64,000 nt of DNA from Streptomyces sp. Ncost-T10-10d. GTDB taxonomy: Bacteria > Actinomycetota > Actinomycetes > Streptomycetales > Streptomycetaceae. The translations under genes were made by a program, and so were the position numbers. The notes beneath the pieces were generated by a model. It made no database searches and was not told the DNA's origin. It saw nothing but the letters and a program-made list of their open reading frames with translations. Numbering within the stretch: position 1 is the first letter of the stretch; every line of letters begins with the position of its first letter. Location of the stretch: contig NZ_FMDF01000033.1 of NCBI RefSeq assembly GCF_900091955.1, forward strand, positions 1 through 64,000, written 5' to 3'. Shown in pieces: positions 9,591-18,874 of this stretch.

Positions 9591-9593
9591 GGG

Positions 9594-10271
9594 TCAGCCC
9601 ACTCCGCCGCCGCCGGCCCGGACCAGCCCCGTCTCGTACGCGAGGACGACGACCTGCACCCGGTCGCGCAGGCTCAGCTTGGTGAGGATGCGGCCCACGT
9701 GCGTCTTCACGGTCGCCTCGGAGAGCACCAGGCGGGCCGCGATCTCGCCGTTCGACAGACCCTGCGCGACCAGCAGCATCACTTCGCGTTCGCGTTCGGT
9801 GAGCTTGCCGATGCCCTTGTGCTGCGGTTCGCTGTTGCCGCTCGGCAGCAGCGGTGAGAAGCGGTCGAGCAGCCGACGGGTGGTGGACGGGGCGACGACG
9901 GCGTCGCCGCTGTGCACGGAGCGGATGGCGGCGAGCAGTTCGGCGGGCGGCACGTCCTTGAGCATGAAGCCGCTGGCCCCGGCCTTCAGCCCGGAGAAGG
10001 CGTACTCGTCGAGGTCGAACGTGGTCAGGATGAGCACCTTGGGCGCATCCGGCTGCGCACAGATGCGCCGGGTGGCCTCGACGCCGTCCAGCCTCGGCAT
10101 CCGGACATCCATCAGCACCACATCGACGGCGGTGGAACGCAGGATCTCGATCGCCTCCGCGCCGTCGCCGGCCTCGGCCACGACCTCCATGTCCGGCTGG
10201 GCGGCAAGCACCATCCGGAAGCCGGTGCGCAGCAGCACCTGGTCGTCGACGAGCATCACGCGGATGGCCAT
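9594..10271 (-). CDS. NarL/LuxR-family response regulator
   Basis: A 225-aa two-component regulator. The receiver domain (residues 4-120) has the acidic pair VDD at 8-10, phosphoacceptor Asp55 in VVLMDVRMP, Thr in LILTTFD and Lys in GFMLKDVPP. A LuxR-type helix-turn-helix follows (LTEREREVMLLVAQGLSNGE, ATVKTHVGRILTKL, about 150-210). It lies 56 bp after its cognate histidine kinase gene, so phosphotransfer between the two is expected. Target genes are unknown. ATG 10271 has no strong Shine-Dalgarno but is the only start that preserves the receiver fold. Confidence 0.94.
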   Translation of the reverse strand: MAIRVMLVDDQVLLRTGFRMVLAAQPDMEVVAEAGDGAEAIEILRSTAVDVVLMDVRMPRLDGVEATRRICAQPDAPKVLILTTFDLDEYAFSGLKAGASGFMLKDVPPAELLAAIRSVHSGDAVVAPSTTRRLLDRFSPLLPSGNSEPQHKGIGKLTEREREVMLLVAQGLSNGEIAARLVLSEATVKTHVGRILTKLSLRDRVQVVVLAYETGLVRAGGGGVG

Positions 10272-10327
10272 GAGGTGTCCTGTCTCCCATCTGTCCTGCA
10301 AATCTGTCCTGCAAAAAATCCGAAGAC

Positions 10328-11563
10328 CTAATGGGCCGGCTTGAGCGGCAGCAGTGCGCTGATCCGGAACCCGCCGCCGGGCCGCGGCCCGGCATCCAGC
10401 GTGCCGCCGACCATGCCGACCCTCTCGCGCATACCGATCATTCCGTGGCCCGCGCCGTCGGCGCCGCCGTCCTCGTACAGCTCGTGCGCCGCGCCCCGCC
10501 CGTCGTCCTCGACCAGCAGCCCGAGCCCGTCGTCGAAGTAGACCAGCCGCACACTGGCCCCGGCGTCCGGGCCGCCGTGCTTGCGGGTGTTGGTCAGGGC
10601 CTCCTGCACGATGCGGTACGCGGTCAGCTCGACCCCGCTGGGCAGCGGGCGCGGCGTGCCCTCGATCTTGAAGTCGACGACCAGTCCGGTCTGTCTGACC
10701 TGCTCGATCAGGTCCTCGATCTGCCCGACATCGGGCTGCGGGACGTACTCCCCGCTCTCCTGACTGTCGCCGGTCCGCAGCACCCCGAGCAGCCGCCGCA
10801 TCTCGGCGAGGGCCTGCCTGCCGGTGCTGGAGATGGTCTCCAGGGCCTGCCGGGCCTGGTCCGGGGCCGCGTCCATGACGTACGCCGCACCGTCGGCCTG
10901 CACCACCATCACGGAGACGTTGTGCGCGACGACGTCGTGGAGTTCGCGGGCGATACGGGCCCGCTCGGCGGCCACCGCGACCTTCGACTGCGCCTCGCGC
11001 TCCCGCTCCAACCGGGCTGCGCGCTCCTCCAGCTGGCTGAAGTAGGCGCGCCGGGTCCGCATCGAGTCGCCGAGCACCCAGGCGAGCACGAACGGCACGG
11101 TCATCACGATGACGATGAAGACCTGCTGGGGCCAACTGGTCTGCGGGACGTCCTGCGGCCAGCGCAGTTGGGAGATACCGGCCGCACCCAGGCTGCAGAC
11201 CAGTGCGAGCCGGGACGCCCAGCGCTCCCCCCGGGTGGCCACGGTGAAGACGATCACCAGCATCGCGAAGTTCGCGATGCCCGGCTTGACCCCGAGCGCC
11301 AGTTGCGCGACGCCCATCGCGACGGTGAGCAGCAGCATCTTCTCCGGCGCGTGCCGGCGCAACGCGACGACGGTGCAGAGGCCGACGACGATCGGCAGGG
11401 CGGCGAGCCGCTCACCGGCGCTGTCCGCATGCGCCACCATGGACAGGCCGGAGAGCCCGAGGAGGCAGACAGCCCAGAAGCTGTCGACGCCCGTCGGGTG
11501 TCTGCGGATGAAGTCGTAGAGGCGCTGCACGTAACCCAGCGTAGGGACAGGCGGGAGGTGCAT
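10328..11563 (-). CDS. NarL-system sensor histidine kinase
   Basis: A 411-aa membrane kinase of the HisKA_3 group. About four to five hydrophobic segments lie within residues 25-165, with little extracytoplasmic sequence. A coiled coil ([19 protein letters not shown]) leads to the phosphoacceptor motif [15 protein letters not shown] (His209). The HATPase domain has [11 protein letters not shown] (N box), DDGRGA and [11 protein letters not shown]. The small sensor region suggests membrane-linked sensing of something not deducible here. GTG 11530 (VQRLYDF) is an alternative start that would remove 11 residues. Neither start has a Shine-Dalgarno. Confidence 0.93.
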   Translation of the reverse strand: MHLPPVPTLGYVQRLYDFIRRHPTGVDSFWAVCLLGLSGLSMVAHADSAGERLAALPIVVGLCTVVALRRHAPEKMLLLTVAMGVAQLALGVKPGIANFAMLVIVFTVATRGERWASRLALVCSLGAAGISQLRWPQDVPQTSWPQQVFIVIVMTVPFVLAWVLGDSMRTRRAYFSQLEERAARLEREREAQSKVAVAAERARIARELHDVVAHNVSVMVVQADGAAYVMDAAPDQARQALETISSTGRQALAEMRRLLGVLRTGDSQESGEYVPQPDVGQIEDLIEQVRQTGLVVDFKIEGTPRPLPSGVELTAYRIVQEALTNTRKHGGPDAGASVRLVYFDDGLGLLVEDDGRGAAHELYEDGGADGAGHGMIGMRERVGMVGGTLDAGPRPGGGFRISALLPLKPAH

Positions 11564-11626
11564 GGGTCAGCCGAAGGGCCGATCCAGCTGCTGGGACCGT
11601 ACTCCCCAAGGTGGAGACTTGGAAAC

Positions 11627-12625
11627 GTGACGGATGAGTGGCGTGGGTGGCAGGAGGCGACAGAGACCGCTTTGTACGGAGACGGGGGGTTCTACCGGAG
11701 CCCCGAAGGACCGGCGGGCCACTTCCGTACCTCCGTCCACGTTTCCCCGCTGTTCGCCTCCGCCGTCGCCCGGCTGCTGGTGAGGACGGCGCGGGAGCTG
11801 GGCACGGACTCGGTCGACCTGGTGGATCTGGGGGCGGGGCGGGGCGAACTGCTGACGGGGGTGCTGGCGGCGCTCCCGGCCGTGGGCGCCGACGGTCTCG
11901 CCGTACGGGCGTACGCCGTGGAGATCGCCGCCCGCCCGGCCGCTCTGGACCCGAGGATCCAGTGGTGCGCCGAACCACCGCCGGGGACGCACGGTCTGCT
12001 CTTCGCCAACGAGTGGCTGGACAACGTCCCGACCGACGTCGCCGAGACCGACGCGGACGGTGTCGACCGGTATGTCCTCGTCCGGACGGCGGACGGTACG
12101 GAACGGCTGGGCGAACCGGTGACCGGGGCGGACGCCGAGTGGCTGCGCCGCTGGTGGCCGTCGGCCGGACCGGGCAGCCGTGCGGAGATCGGCCGACCGC
12201 GCGACGAAGCCTGGGCGCGGGCGGTGTCCACGCTGTCCGGGGGGCTCGCGGTGGCGGTGGACTACGCCCATGTGAGGGAGGCACGGCCTCCCTTCGGCAC
12301 GCTGACCGGCTTCCGGTCCGGCCGCGAGGTGCGGCCGGTGCCGGACGGCAGCTGCGACCTCACCTCGCACGTGGCGCTGGACGCGTGCGCGGCGGCGGTG
12401 GACGCCGGGGCCGGCGCACCGCCCGAGGTTCTGACGCAACGCGAGGCCTTGCACCACCTCGGCATCGACGGCGAGCGCCCACCACTGGCCCTGGCGACGA
12501 CCGACCCGGCCGGCTACGTACGGGCCCTCGCCTCGGCGGGCGAGGCAGCGGAACTGACGGCCCGGGGCGGCCTGGGCGACTTCGGCTGGCTGCTGCACCG
12601 AAAAATCGGCCCCGCCGGCGATTGA
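11627..12625 (+). CDS. MidA/NDUFAF7-like SAM-dependent methyltransferase
   Basis: A 332-aa class I methyltransferase of the MidA/NDUFAF7 family. [18 protein letters not shown] (about residues 63-80) is the SAM-binding motif [12 protein letters not shown] follows, and [18 protein letters not shown] is the family's characteristic ANE.LD..P motif. An N-terminal GFYRSP....[12 protein letters not shown] matches the substrate-proximal region. In mitochondria NDUFAF7 dimethylates an arginine of the complex I 49-kDa subunit. The next gene here encodes the bacterial equivalent of that subunit, NuoD. GTG 11627 is used, with GGAG 11 nt upstream. The stop codon lies inside a GC-rich interspersed repeat. 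Confidence 0.86.
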   Translation: MTDEWRGWQEATETALYGDGGFYRSPEGPAGHFRTSVHVSPLFASAVARLLVRTARELGTDSVDLVDLGAGRGELLTGVLAALPAVGADGLAVRAYAVEIAARPAALDPRIQWCAEPPPGTHGLLFANEWLDNVPTDVAETDADGVDRYVLVRTADGTERLGEPVTGADAEWLRRWWPSAGPGSRAEIGRPRDEAWARAVSTLSGGLAVAVDYAHVREARPPFGTLTGFRSGREVRPVPDGSCDLTSHVALDACAAAVDAGAGAPPEVLTQREALHHLGIDGERPPLALATTDPAGYVRALASAGEAAELTARGGLGDFGWLLHRKIGPAGD

Positions 12626-12719
12626 GGCGCGGAGCGAAATCCAGCCCCGCCGACGATTGAGGAGCGGGCCCGGGGCAGGGCCCCGGTCGGACCGGCCCCG
12701 CCGGCGCTTGAGCCGCGGG
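12610..12719. repeat. Three copies of a GC-rich interspersed repeat
   Basis: Three near-identical copies of a 23-24-bp element with the pattern CCCCGCCGRCG.TTGAG..GCGG lie at 12610-12632, 12645-12668 and 12696-12719. The TTGA of copy 1 supplies the TGA stop codon of the methyltransferase gene. A related pair lies at 57793-57854. Such short elements are scattered between Streptomyces genes. No hairpin typical of a terminator is obvious. Confidence 0.75.
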
Positions 12720-12760
12720 GCCCGCGGCGGAGCCCCGGACGCTCAGGGAATACTGGCTGT

Positions 12761-13903
12761 ATGACGGAGACGACAGTCGGCATCGGCGGCGCAGCGGAGA
12801 GCACCGACATGGTGCTCAACATCGGCCCCCAGCACCCCTCCACCCACGGCGTGCTCCGTCTGCGCATCGTCCTCGACGGCGAACGCATCCAGCACGCCGA
12901 ACCGGTCATCGGTTACATGCACCGCGGCGCGGAGAAGCTGTTCGAGGCCCGCGACTACCGGCAGATCGTGATGCTCGCCAACCGCCACGACTGGCTGTCG
13001 GCGTTCTCCAACGAGCTGGGCGTCGTGATGGCCGTCGAGCGCATGCTCGGCATGGAGGTCCCGGAGCGCGCGGTCTGGACGCGCACCCTGCTCGCCGAGC
13101 TGAACCGGGTCCTGAACCATCTGATGTTCCTCGGTTCGTACCCGCTCGAACTCGGCGGGATCACCCCGGTGTTCTACGCCTTCCGCGAGCGCGAGGAGCT
13201 CCAGGCCGTGATGGAAGAGGTCTCCGGCGGCCGGATGCACTACATGTTCAACCGGGTCGGCGGCCTCAAGGAGGACCTCCCGGCGGGCTGGCTCGGCCGC
13301 GCCCGGGACGCCGTCGCCTCGGTCCGGTCCCGGATGGACGTGTACGACGACCTGGTGCTCGGCAACGAGATCTTCCGGGGTCGTACCCGCGGCGTCGGCG
13401 TGCTGTCCGCCGAGACCGTGCACGCGTACGGGGTGTCCGGTCCCATCGCCCGCGCCTCCGGGGTCGACTTCGATCTGCGCCGCGACGAGCCGTATCTCGC
13501 GTACGGGGAGCTCCAGGACACCCTCAAGGTCGTCACCCGCACCGAGGGCGACTGCCTGGCCCGCTTCGAATGTCTGCTGGAGCAGACACACAACGCCCTG
13601 GATCTGGCGGACGCCTGCCTGGACCGGATGGCCGGCCTCGCGCCCGGCCCGATCAACCAGCGGCTGCCCAAGGTGCTGAAGGCCCCCGAGGGCCACACCT
13701 ACGCCTGGACCGAGAACCCGCTCGGCATCAACGGCTACTACCTGGTGTCCAAGGGCGAGAAGACCCCGTACCGGCTGAAGCTCCGATCCGCCTCGTACAA
13801 CAACATCCAGGCACTCACCGAGCTCCTGCCGGGCACGCTGGTCGCCGACATGGTAGCGATCCTGGGCTCGCTCTTCTTCGTCGTCGGCGACATCGACAAG
13901 TAG
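12761..13903 (+). CDS. nuoD: Orphan NADH-quinone oxidoreductase subunit D (NuoD)
   Basis: A 380-aa protein of the complex I 49-kDa/NuoD family, which helps form the quinone site. It shows [15 protein letters not shown] (residues 20-34), [10 protein letters not shown] (51-60), [23 protein letters not shown] and a complete C-terminus ending [13 protein letters not shown]. It lacks the CxxC pairs of [NiFe]-hydrogenase large subunits. No other nuo gene is nearby, so this is a stand-alone paralogue. Its own complex is unknown: it may substitute for the subunit encoded in a main nuo operon elsewhere. Arg55 in the HRGAEKL motif corresponds to the arginine that NDUFAF7 methylates in mitochondria, and the preceding gene is an NDUFAF7-like enzyme. 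Confidence 0.9.
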   Translation: MTETTVGIGGAAESTDMVLNIGPQHPSTHGVLRLRIVLDGERIQHAEPVIGYMHRGAEKLFEARDYRQIVMLANRHDWLSAFSNELGVVMAVERMLGMEVPERAVWTRTLLAELNRVLNHLMFLGSYPLELGGITPVFYAFREREELQAVMEEVSGGRMHYMFNRVGGLKEDLPAGWLGRARDAVASVRSRMDVYDDLVLGNEIFRGRTRGVGVLSAETVHAYGVSGPIARASGVDFDLRRDEPYLAYGELQDTLKVVTRTEGDCLARFECLLEQTHNALDLADACLDRMAGLAPGPINQRLPKVLKAPEGHTYAWTENPLGINGYYLVSKGEKTPYRLKLRSASYNNIQALTELLPGTLVADMVAILGSLFFVVGDIDK

Positions 13904-13942
13904 GCCGCCACCCAGGCCGACTCGCGCAGCGCCTGCGCGCGC

Positions 13943-14953
13943 CTACGAGATCGCGCTGCGCAGCTCCACCACGTCCAGCTGCTCGGTCTCGTCGTGCGCG
14001 GTCAGGTCGATGACCTTGCCGACGGCCCGGTTCTCGGCCGTGCCGGTGCGGTGCGCGGCCAGTGCCTCCTCGCCCACCACGTCCGCGAGGTCCTCGTTCT
14101 GCACCGACTCGATCGCGGCGCGCGCCTTCTGCGTACCGAAGAAGTCGAAGCTGCCCTGCGGCACCAGATGACGGCGGGACGCCGCGTACGGAGCGACGGC
14201 GCTGGCGGCCGGCACGGTGCGCGCCGCGGGCAGCGCGGGAGACGGCCGGGTCGCGGGAAGGACGGCCGGCGGGCGGAGGTGCTGCGCCGCGGACGCGTCC
14301 GCGGCCGCCGCGTGCTTCCCCTGCCGCTCCTCCGCCTCCCGGGCCCGCTCCGCGAGATCCCGCTTCCTGGCCTGCTCGGCGGTACGGCGCGCCTCCTGAA
14401 ACGCCCCGTTGCGCGAGAGGTCCTCCAGCGCCTGGGCAGCACGCAGATAGGCGGCCGGTGTCGGTGTGCTGCGTGCGGCGGGCAGCTCCCGGGGCGCGGC
14501 GGCTTCGAGCGCGAGTTGCCTGCGGCCCTCCAGCGCGCTGGCCCGCTCGGTCTCGGCGTTGGCGTACCGCCGCAGCAGCGCGGCGTGCTCCCCGCGCAGG
14601 CCGGCAAGCTCCACCCGCTTGCGGCGCAGCTTCGTCTCCAGCCGTACACGCAGCTCCCGCGACTCCTCCAGGTCGGCCTCGAGCTCGGCCACGCGCTCCT
14701 CGGCCCGCCATTCGTCGCCGGCACGGGCACGCGCCAACTCCGCGACACGACGGCCCGCTTCCCGGTCCCAGCTGCGCATCAGATACGCGCCGGTCACGGC
14801 AGCGGCCGCCGCGGCGGCCACCAGGCCGCGCAGGATCAGGGGCTCGGCGAGCAGCCAGGCGCCTGCGGCACAGACGACCGAGACTCCGACGACGGCCGAA
14901 GACGGAAGGATTCTGTGCAGAGGTGGCGAATGGCGATGACGTCCACGTGGCAT
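13943..14953 (-). CDS. Membrane-anchored coiled-coil protein of unknown function
   Basis: A 336-aa protein starting MPRGRHRHSPPLHRILP at ATG 14953. It has two hydrophobic segments (about residues 18-35 and 40-58), then a long charged alpha-helical stretch rich in Arg, Glu and Leu (about 65-150) that looks like a coiled coil. A low-complexity Ala/Pro region follows, then a conserved-looking C-terminus (GSFDFFGTQKARAAIESVQN). It is probably anchored in the cytoplasmic membrane with the coiled coil inside. No enzymatic motif is visible. It converges on nuoD with a 39-bp gap. The frame is open further upstream, but the basic MPRGRHRHS start is the most natural. Confidence 0.75.
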   Translation of the reverse strand: MPRGRHRHSPPLHRILPSSAVVGVSVVCAAGAWLLAEPLILRGLVAAAAAAAVTGAYLMRSWDREAGRRVAELARARAGDEWRAEERVAELEADLEESRELRVRLETKLRRKRVELAGLRGEHAALLRRYANAETERASALEGRRQLALEAAAPRELPAARSTPTPAAYLRAAQALEDLSRNGAFQEARRTAEQARKRDLAERAREAEERQGKHAAAADASAAQHLRPPAVLPATRPSPALPAARTVPAASAVAPYAASRRHLVPQGSFDFFGTQKARAAIESVQNEDLADVVGEEALAAHRTGTAENRAVGKVIDLTAHDETEQLDVVELRSAIS

Positions 14954-15047
14954 GGCCTGAAATTTACAGTGCGTACGGGGCGCTTGGGGGGCCGCCCGCC
15001 AATCTGTTCCCGGCCGGTTACCTGACGGCCCCCGATCCCCCCAATCC

Positions 15048-16025
15048 CTACTTCTTGATGAGGCTCTTCGACTGCAGATAGTCCTTGGCCACATCGGCGG
15101 GCTTTGCGCGCTCGGCGTCGACCTTGCGGTTCAGTTCCGCCAGATCCTCGGTCGTGAGGGCCTTGGTGAGCTTGCCGAGTGCGTCGGCAATGTCCTGGGA
15201 ACCCGCGTCCTTGGCATTGACGACCGGCAGAACGTTGTCCGCGTTCTGGAGCTTCTTGTCGTCCTCCAGGAACACCAGGCCGTAGCTGTCCAGCACCGCG
15301 TCCGTGGTGGTGGTGAGAACCAGTTGGTCCTTGCCGTCCTTCACGGCCTGCTTGGACTGCGGCGTACCGACTCCCTTGGGGTCGATACCGGTGACATCGA
15401 TTCCGTACGTCTTCTTCAGACCCGGTGCGCAGAACGGCCGCACCTCGCACTCGTCGCCGGCCGCGATCTTCACTTCGGCCTTCGACCTGCCGAGATCCGA
15501 AAGCGTCCTGAGCTTGTTCTCGGTGGCGAATTCCTTGGTCACCGCGAAGGCGTTCTGGTCGACGGCCTCGCCGGCCGGGAGTACCTTCAGCCCGCGCGGG
15601 GTGGCGAGCTTCTCCAGCGCCGCGACCGTGGCGGCCGCATCACCGGAGGCGACCGGCTTCTTCTCGGCCTCCTTCGCCCCGTTCACCTTGGCATTGAGGA
15701 ATTCGGCGATCGTCGCGGCATATTCGGGGACGACATCGATCTCCCCCTTCTCCAGGGACGGTTCGTACAGTTCCCGGTTGGCCACCGTGGTGACCGAGGC
15801 GCTGTATCCGGCGTCGCCCAGGATCTGTGCGTACAGCTCCGCGAGCACCTTGGACTCGGTGAAGGAGGCCGCCCCGACGACGAGCGAGCCCTTCTTGCCG
15901 GAGCCGCCGGAGGGTGCCGAGCCCCCCTTGTCCTTCTCCAGGCTGTCGCCACCGCAGGCGGCGAGCGAGCCGGCCAGCGCGACCATGCCGATGACTGCGC
16001 CCGCTATTCGCGAGGTCTTGCTCAT
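15048..16025 (-). CDS. Osmoprotectant ABC transporter substrate-binding lipoprotein (OpuCC/ProX type)
   Basis: A 325-aa extracytoplasmic binding protein. It has a lipoprotein signal peptide with lipobox LAGSLAAC (mature Cys about residue 24), a Gly/Ser linker and an OpuAC-type domain containing LVVGAASFTESKVLAELYAQILGD and YAATIAEFLN. This family binds glycine betaine, choline or carnitine and delivers it to the OpuC permeases. ATG 16025 was chosen because GGAGAA lies 6 nt upstream. It follows two permease genes on the same strand after a 100-bp gap. The exact substrate cannot be told from the sequence alone. Confidence 0.9.
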   Translation of the reverse strand: MSKTSRIAGAVIGMVALAGSLAACGGDSLEKDKGGSAPSGGSGKKGSLVVGAASFTESKVLAELYAQILGDAGYSASVTTVANRELYEPSLEKGEIDVVPEYAATIAEFLNAKVNGAKEAEKKPVASGDAAATVAALEKLATPRGLKVLPAGEAVDQNAFAVTKEFATENKLRTLSDLGRSKAEVKIAAGDECEVRPFCAPGLKKTYGIDVTGIDPKGVGTPQSKQAVKDGKDQLVLTTTTDAVLDSYGLVFLEDDKKLQNADNVLPVVNAKDAGSQDIADALGKLTKALTTEDLAELNRKVDAERAKPADVAKDYLQSKSLIKK

Positions 16026-16125
16026 GAGTTGTTCTCCGTCCACAGCAACAGGATCTGTTTGAGATGGGATCCGGGGATCGAGGGGGTGCGATGAAGTGGG
16101 CCCTACGGGCGGTCGTACCGCGCCG

Positions 16126-16800
16126 TCATGCCGTCCTGCGGCGGCGCAGCGGTGACAGCATCCGGTCCAGGCCCACCAGCACCGCCTCCACCAGCAGGGC
16201 GAGCACGGCGACCAGCAGCGCCCCCGCGACCACCTGCGGTGTGTTGTACGTGTTGAACCCGGCGGTGATGATCCGGCCGAGACCGCCTTGGCCGACCATC
16301 GCGGCGATCGTCGCCGTGGCGACCACCTGGACCGCGGCCGAGCGCAGCCCGGTCATGATCATCGGGTAGGCCAGCGGGAGTTCGACCCGCACGAAGAGCT
16401 GACCTCCGGACATTCCCATGCCCCGCGCCGCCTCGGTCACCGACCGGTCGACCTCCGTCATCCCGACATAGGCGTTGGTGAGCAGCGGCGGCACGGCGAA
16501 CAGCACCAGCGCGGTGATCGTCGGCACATATCCGGCATTGCGCAGCGGCGAGACCATGAAGAGGGCGAGCACCGCGAAGACCGGGATCGCCCGCCCCACA
16601 TTGGAGATGTTGACGGCCAGCGCGCCCCCCTTCCCGATGTGCCCGAGGCAGAGCGCGATCGGCAGGGCCACGGCGCAGGCCAGGGCGAGCGCGACGCCGC
16701 TGACGTACAGATGCTCGCCGAGCCGGTGGGCCGCCCCGTTCTCCCCCGACCAGTTGGCGCCGGTGGTGAGCCAGGTCCAGGCCTCGCCAAGAACTCCCAT
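16126..16800 (-). CDS. Osmoprotectant ABC transporter permease (OpuCB/OpuCD type)
   Basis: A 224-aa inner-membrane protein with about five to six transmembrane helices and the binding-protein-dependent permease signature EAARGMGMSGGQLFVRVELPL. NVGRAIPVFAVLALF and GQGGLGRIITAGFNTYNT are typical of OpuC/OsmY-type permeases. The ATG is 2 bp after the stop of the first permease gene, so the two are translated together and probably form a heterodimeric channel. Confidence 0.9.
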   Translation of the reverse strand: MGVLGEAWTWLTTGANWSGENGAAHRLGEHLYVSGVALALACAVALPIALCLGHIGKGGALAVNISNVGRAIPVFAVLALFMVSPLRNAGYVPTITALVLFAVPPLLTNAYVGMTEVDRSVTEAARGMGMSGGQLFVRVELPLAYPMIMTGLRSAAVQVVATATIAAMVGQGGLGRIITAGFNTYNTPQVVAGALLVAVLALLVEAVLVGLDRMLSPLRRRRTA

Positions 16801-16802
16801 GG

Positions 16803-17525
16803 TCAGACCACCTTTGCCGTGGCGCCCGCGACCGCACCCGCGCCTGCGTGAGCGGTGCGTATTCGGGTCCAGGGGGTCAACAGCCGCTGGAGGACCAGCA
16901 GCAGCAGATCGGCGACGACCGCGAGCAGTACGCACAGGACCGAGGCGGTGAGCACCTGGGCCTTGAAGAAGCTGGGCAGAGCGTCCCCTATGAGATTGCC
17001 GAGGCCGCCTCTGCCGATGATCGATCCGACCGTCGTCAGTGCGATCGTCGAGACCGTCGCGATCCGCACCCCGGCCATCACCGCGGGCAGGGCAAGGGGG
17101 AGTTCGACCTCCCACATCAGCCGGACCGGCCCGTACCCCAATCCCTCGGCCGCCTCCTTCGCCTCCTGCGGGACCGCTTCGAGGCCCGCCAGGATGTTCC
17201 GTACGAGAATGGTCAGCGAATACAACACCAGGCCGGTGACGACCAGCGCCGCGGAAAGTCCGAACAGTGGCAGCAGCAGCGAGAACATGGCGAGCGAAGG
17301 CACGGTGTAGAGCACCGTCGTCAGCCCGAGGACCGGTCCGGCGAAGCGGCGGCTGCGGCGGGCGAGCAGCGCCAGCGGAAAGGCCACCAGGAGTCCGATC
17401 AGCACCGAGACCGCGGTGATCCAGATGTGCTGGACCGTCGCATCGGTCAACTCCTGGCTGCGGGAACGGAGATACTCCCCACAGATCCAGTCGTTCGTCA
17501 CCATGCAGTTCTGTGCGGCAGCCAT
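16803..17525 (-). CDS. Osmoprotectant ABC transporter permease (OpuCB type)
   Basis: A 240-aa inner-membrane permease with about six transmembrane helices and the EAA loop EAAEGLGYGPVRLMWEVELPL. LYTVPSLAMFSLLLPLFG and GRGGLGNLIGDALPSFF are hallmarks of the glycine betaine/choline family. It is the first gene of the minus-strand permease-permease-binding protein operon. The 128-bp gap to the divergent ATPase gene should contain promoters for both directions. Confidence 0.9.
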   Translation of the reverse strand: MAAAQNCMVTNDWICGEYLRSRSQELTDATVQHIWITAVSVLIGLLVAFPLALLARRSRRFAGPVLGLTTVLYTVPSLAMFSLLLPLFGLSAALVVTGLVLYSLTILVRNILAGLEAVPQEAKEAAEGLGYGPVRLMWEVELPLALPAVMAGVRIATVSTIALTTVGSIIGRGGLGNLIGDALPSFFKAQVLTASVLCVLLAVVADLLLLVLQRLLTPWTRIRTAHAGAGAVAGATAKVV

Positions 17526-17653
17526 CCGTCCCCCCTCCGATTACCGCCTCGTACCGATGTTCCAGTGACCCTATCCTCGACCACTGACAATCGCCGAGGC
17601 CGTTGTATTCCAGCAACATGTCCTTCACAGAACACGCGCGACAATGGGGAACC

Positions 17654-18829
17654 ATGATCCGTTTCGAGCATGTCACCAAGCGGTACGCGGACGGCACCAC
17701 CGCCGTCGACGACCTTTCCTTCGAGGTCGCCGAGGGTGAACTGGTCACGCTCGTCGGACCGTCGGGCTGCGGCAAGACGACCACCATGAAGATGGTGAAC
17801 CGGTTGATCGAACCGACCGAGGGCCGGATATTCCTCGACGGGGACGACATATCCGCCATCGACCCCGTCCGGCTGCGCCGCCGTATCGGCTATGTGATCC
17901 AGCAGGTGGGTCTCTTCCCGCACCGAACGGTCCTGGATAACACGGCGACCGTTCCTCATCTCCTCGGCTGGAAACGAGGAAAGGGCCGTGAGCGCGCGGC
18001 GGAACTCCTCGACCTTGTCGGACTTGATCCTTCCGTTTATGGCGACCGCTATCCGGAACAGCTCTCCGGCGGCCAGCGTCAACGCGTGGGCGTGGCACGG
18101 GCACTGGCCGCGGATCCGCCGGTGCTCCTGATGGACGAACCCTTCGGCGCGGTCGACCCAGTTGTACGGGAACGGCTGCAGAACGAATTCCTGAAACTCC
18201 AGGCACAGGTCCGCAAAACCGTGCTGTTCGTCACGCACGACATCGAGGAAGCGGTCCGGCTCGGTGACCGGATCGCCGTCTACGGACAGGGCTCCATCGA
18301 GCAGTTCGACTCCCCGGCAACCGTACTGGGCGCCCCCGCCACCCCCTATGTCGCGGACTTCGTCGGCGCCGACCGGGGCCTCAAGCGGCTCTCCGTGACC
18401 CCCATCGAGGAGGGCGACCTGGACCAGCCACCGGTCGTCCACCTCGACGACTCCCTGACGAGGGCGACCGAGCGGCTGCGGGCCGAAGGAGCGCGCTGGG
18501 CCGTCGTGCTGGACGGAGAGAACAATCTGCACGGCTGGATCCCGGCCGACGGCCTCACCACCGGGACCAAGGACACAGTGCGCGCCCACGCCCGCAGGAT
18601 GGAGGCGTGGCTGCCCGTCGGCGCCCCGCTCAAGCAGGCGTTCGCCACCATGCTCCAGCACGACGCGGGCTGGATCGCCGTCATCGACAAGGAGAGCAAC
18701 GGCCGCTTCCTCGGCGTACTCACCCCGGCCCGGCTCCATGAGGCGCTGCGCCGCTCGATCGACGCGGACGCCCAGGACGTCCCGCGTGCCGAGGTGGCCG
18801 TCGAGACGGTGGAGAGCGTCGCACGGTGA
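17654..18829 (+). CDS. Osmoprotectant ABC transporter ATPase with C-terminal CBS domains
   Basis: A 391-aa ATPase. Walker A GPSGCGKT lies at residues 35-42, the signature is YPEQLSGGQRQRVGVARAL, Walker B is VLLMDEPFGAVD, and the H-loop is VTHDIEEAVRLGD. The C-terminal 130 residues have CBS-domain character (GWIPADGLTTGTKDTVRAHA; HDAGWIAVIDKESNGRFLGVLTP), which in OpuA-type systems senses ionic strength. It powers the divergently encoded permeases. The ATPase gene standing apart from and opposite to its permeases is less common than a single operon. Confidence 0.93.
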   Translation: MIRFEHVTKRYADGTTAVDDLSFEVAEGELVTLVGPSGCGKTTTMKMVNRLIEPTEGRIFLDGDDISAIDPVRLRRRIGYVIQQVGLFPHRTVLDNTATVPHLLGWKRGKGRERAAELLDLVGLDPSVYGDRYPEQLSGGQRQRVGVARALAADPPVLLMDEPFGAVDPVVRERLQNEFLKLQAQVRKTVLFVTHDIEEAVRLGDRIAVYGQGSIEQFDSPATVLGAPATPYVADFVGADRGLKRLSVTPIEEGDLDQPPVVHLDDSLTRATERLRAEGARWAVVLDGENNLHGWIPADGLTTGTKDTVRAHARRMEAWLPVGAPLKQAFATMLQHDAGWIAVIDKESNGRFLGVLTPARLHEALRRSIDADAQDVPRAEVAVETVESVAR

Positions 18830-18852
18830 GCCGGTGAACGGGAGCCGGGAAG

Positions 18853-18872
18853 CGGGCCCCGGACCGGGCCCG
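18853..18872. terminator. GC-rich hairpin between convergent genes
   Basis: A perfect 7-bp inverted repeat (CGGGCCC / GGGCCCG) with a 6-nt loop sits between the convergent ATPase and esterase genes, so it could serve both strands. There is no T-run, as is frequent for Streptomyces terminators. Confidence 0.4.
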
Positions 18873-18874
18873 AC

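Noticed and set aside
14986..15033. GGGGGCCG / CGGCCCCC inverted repeat after the binding-protein gene as a terminator
   Set aside because: The arms are 32 bp apart with no T-run. At this G+C such arms are common, so it is too weak to annotate.
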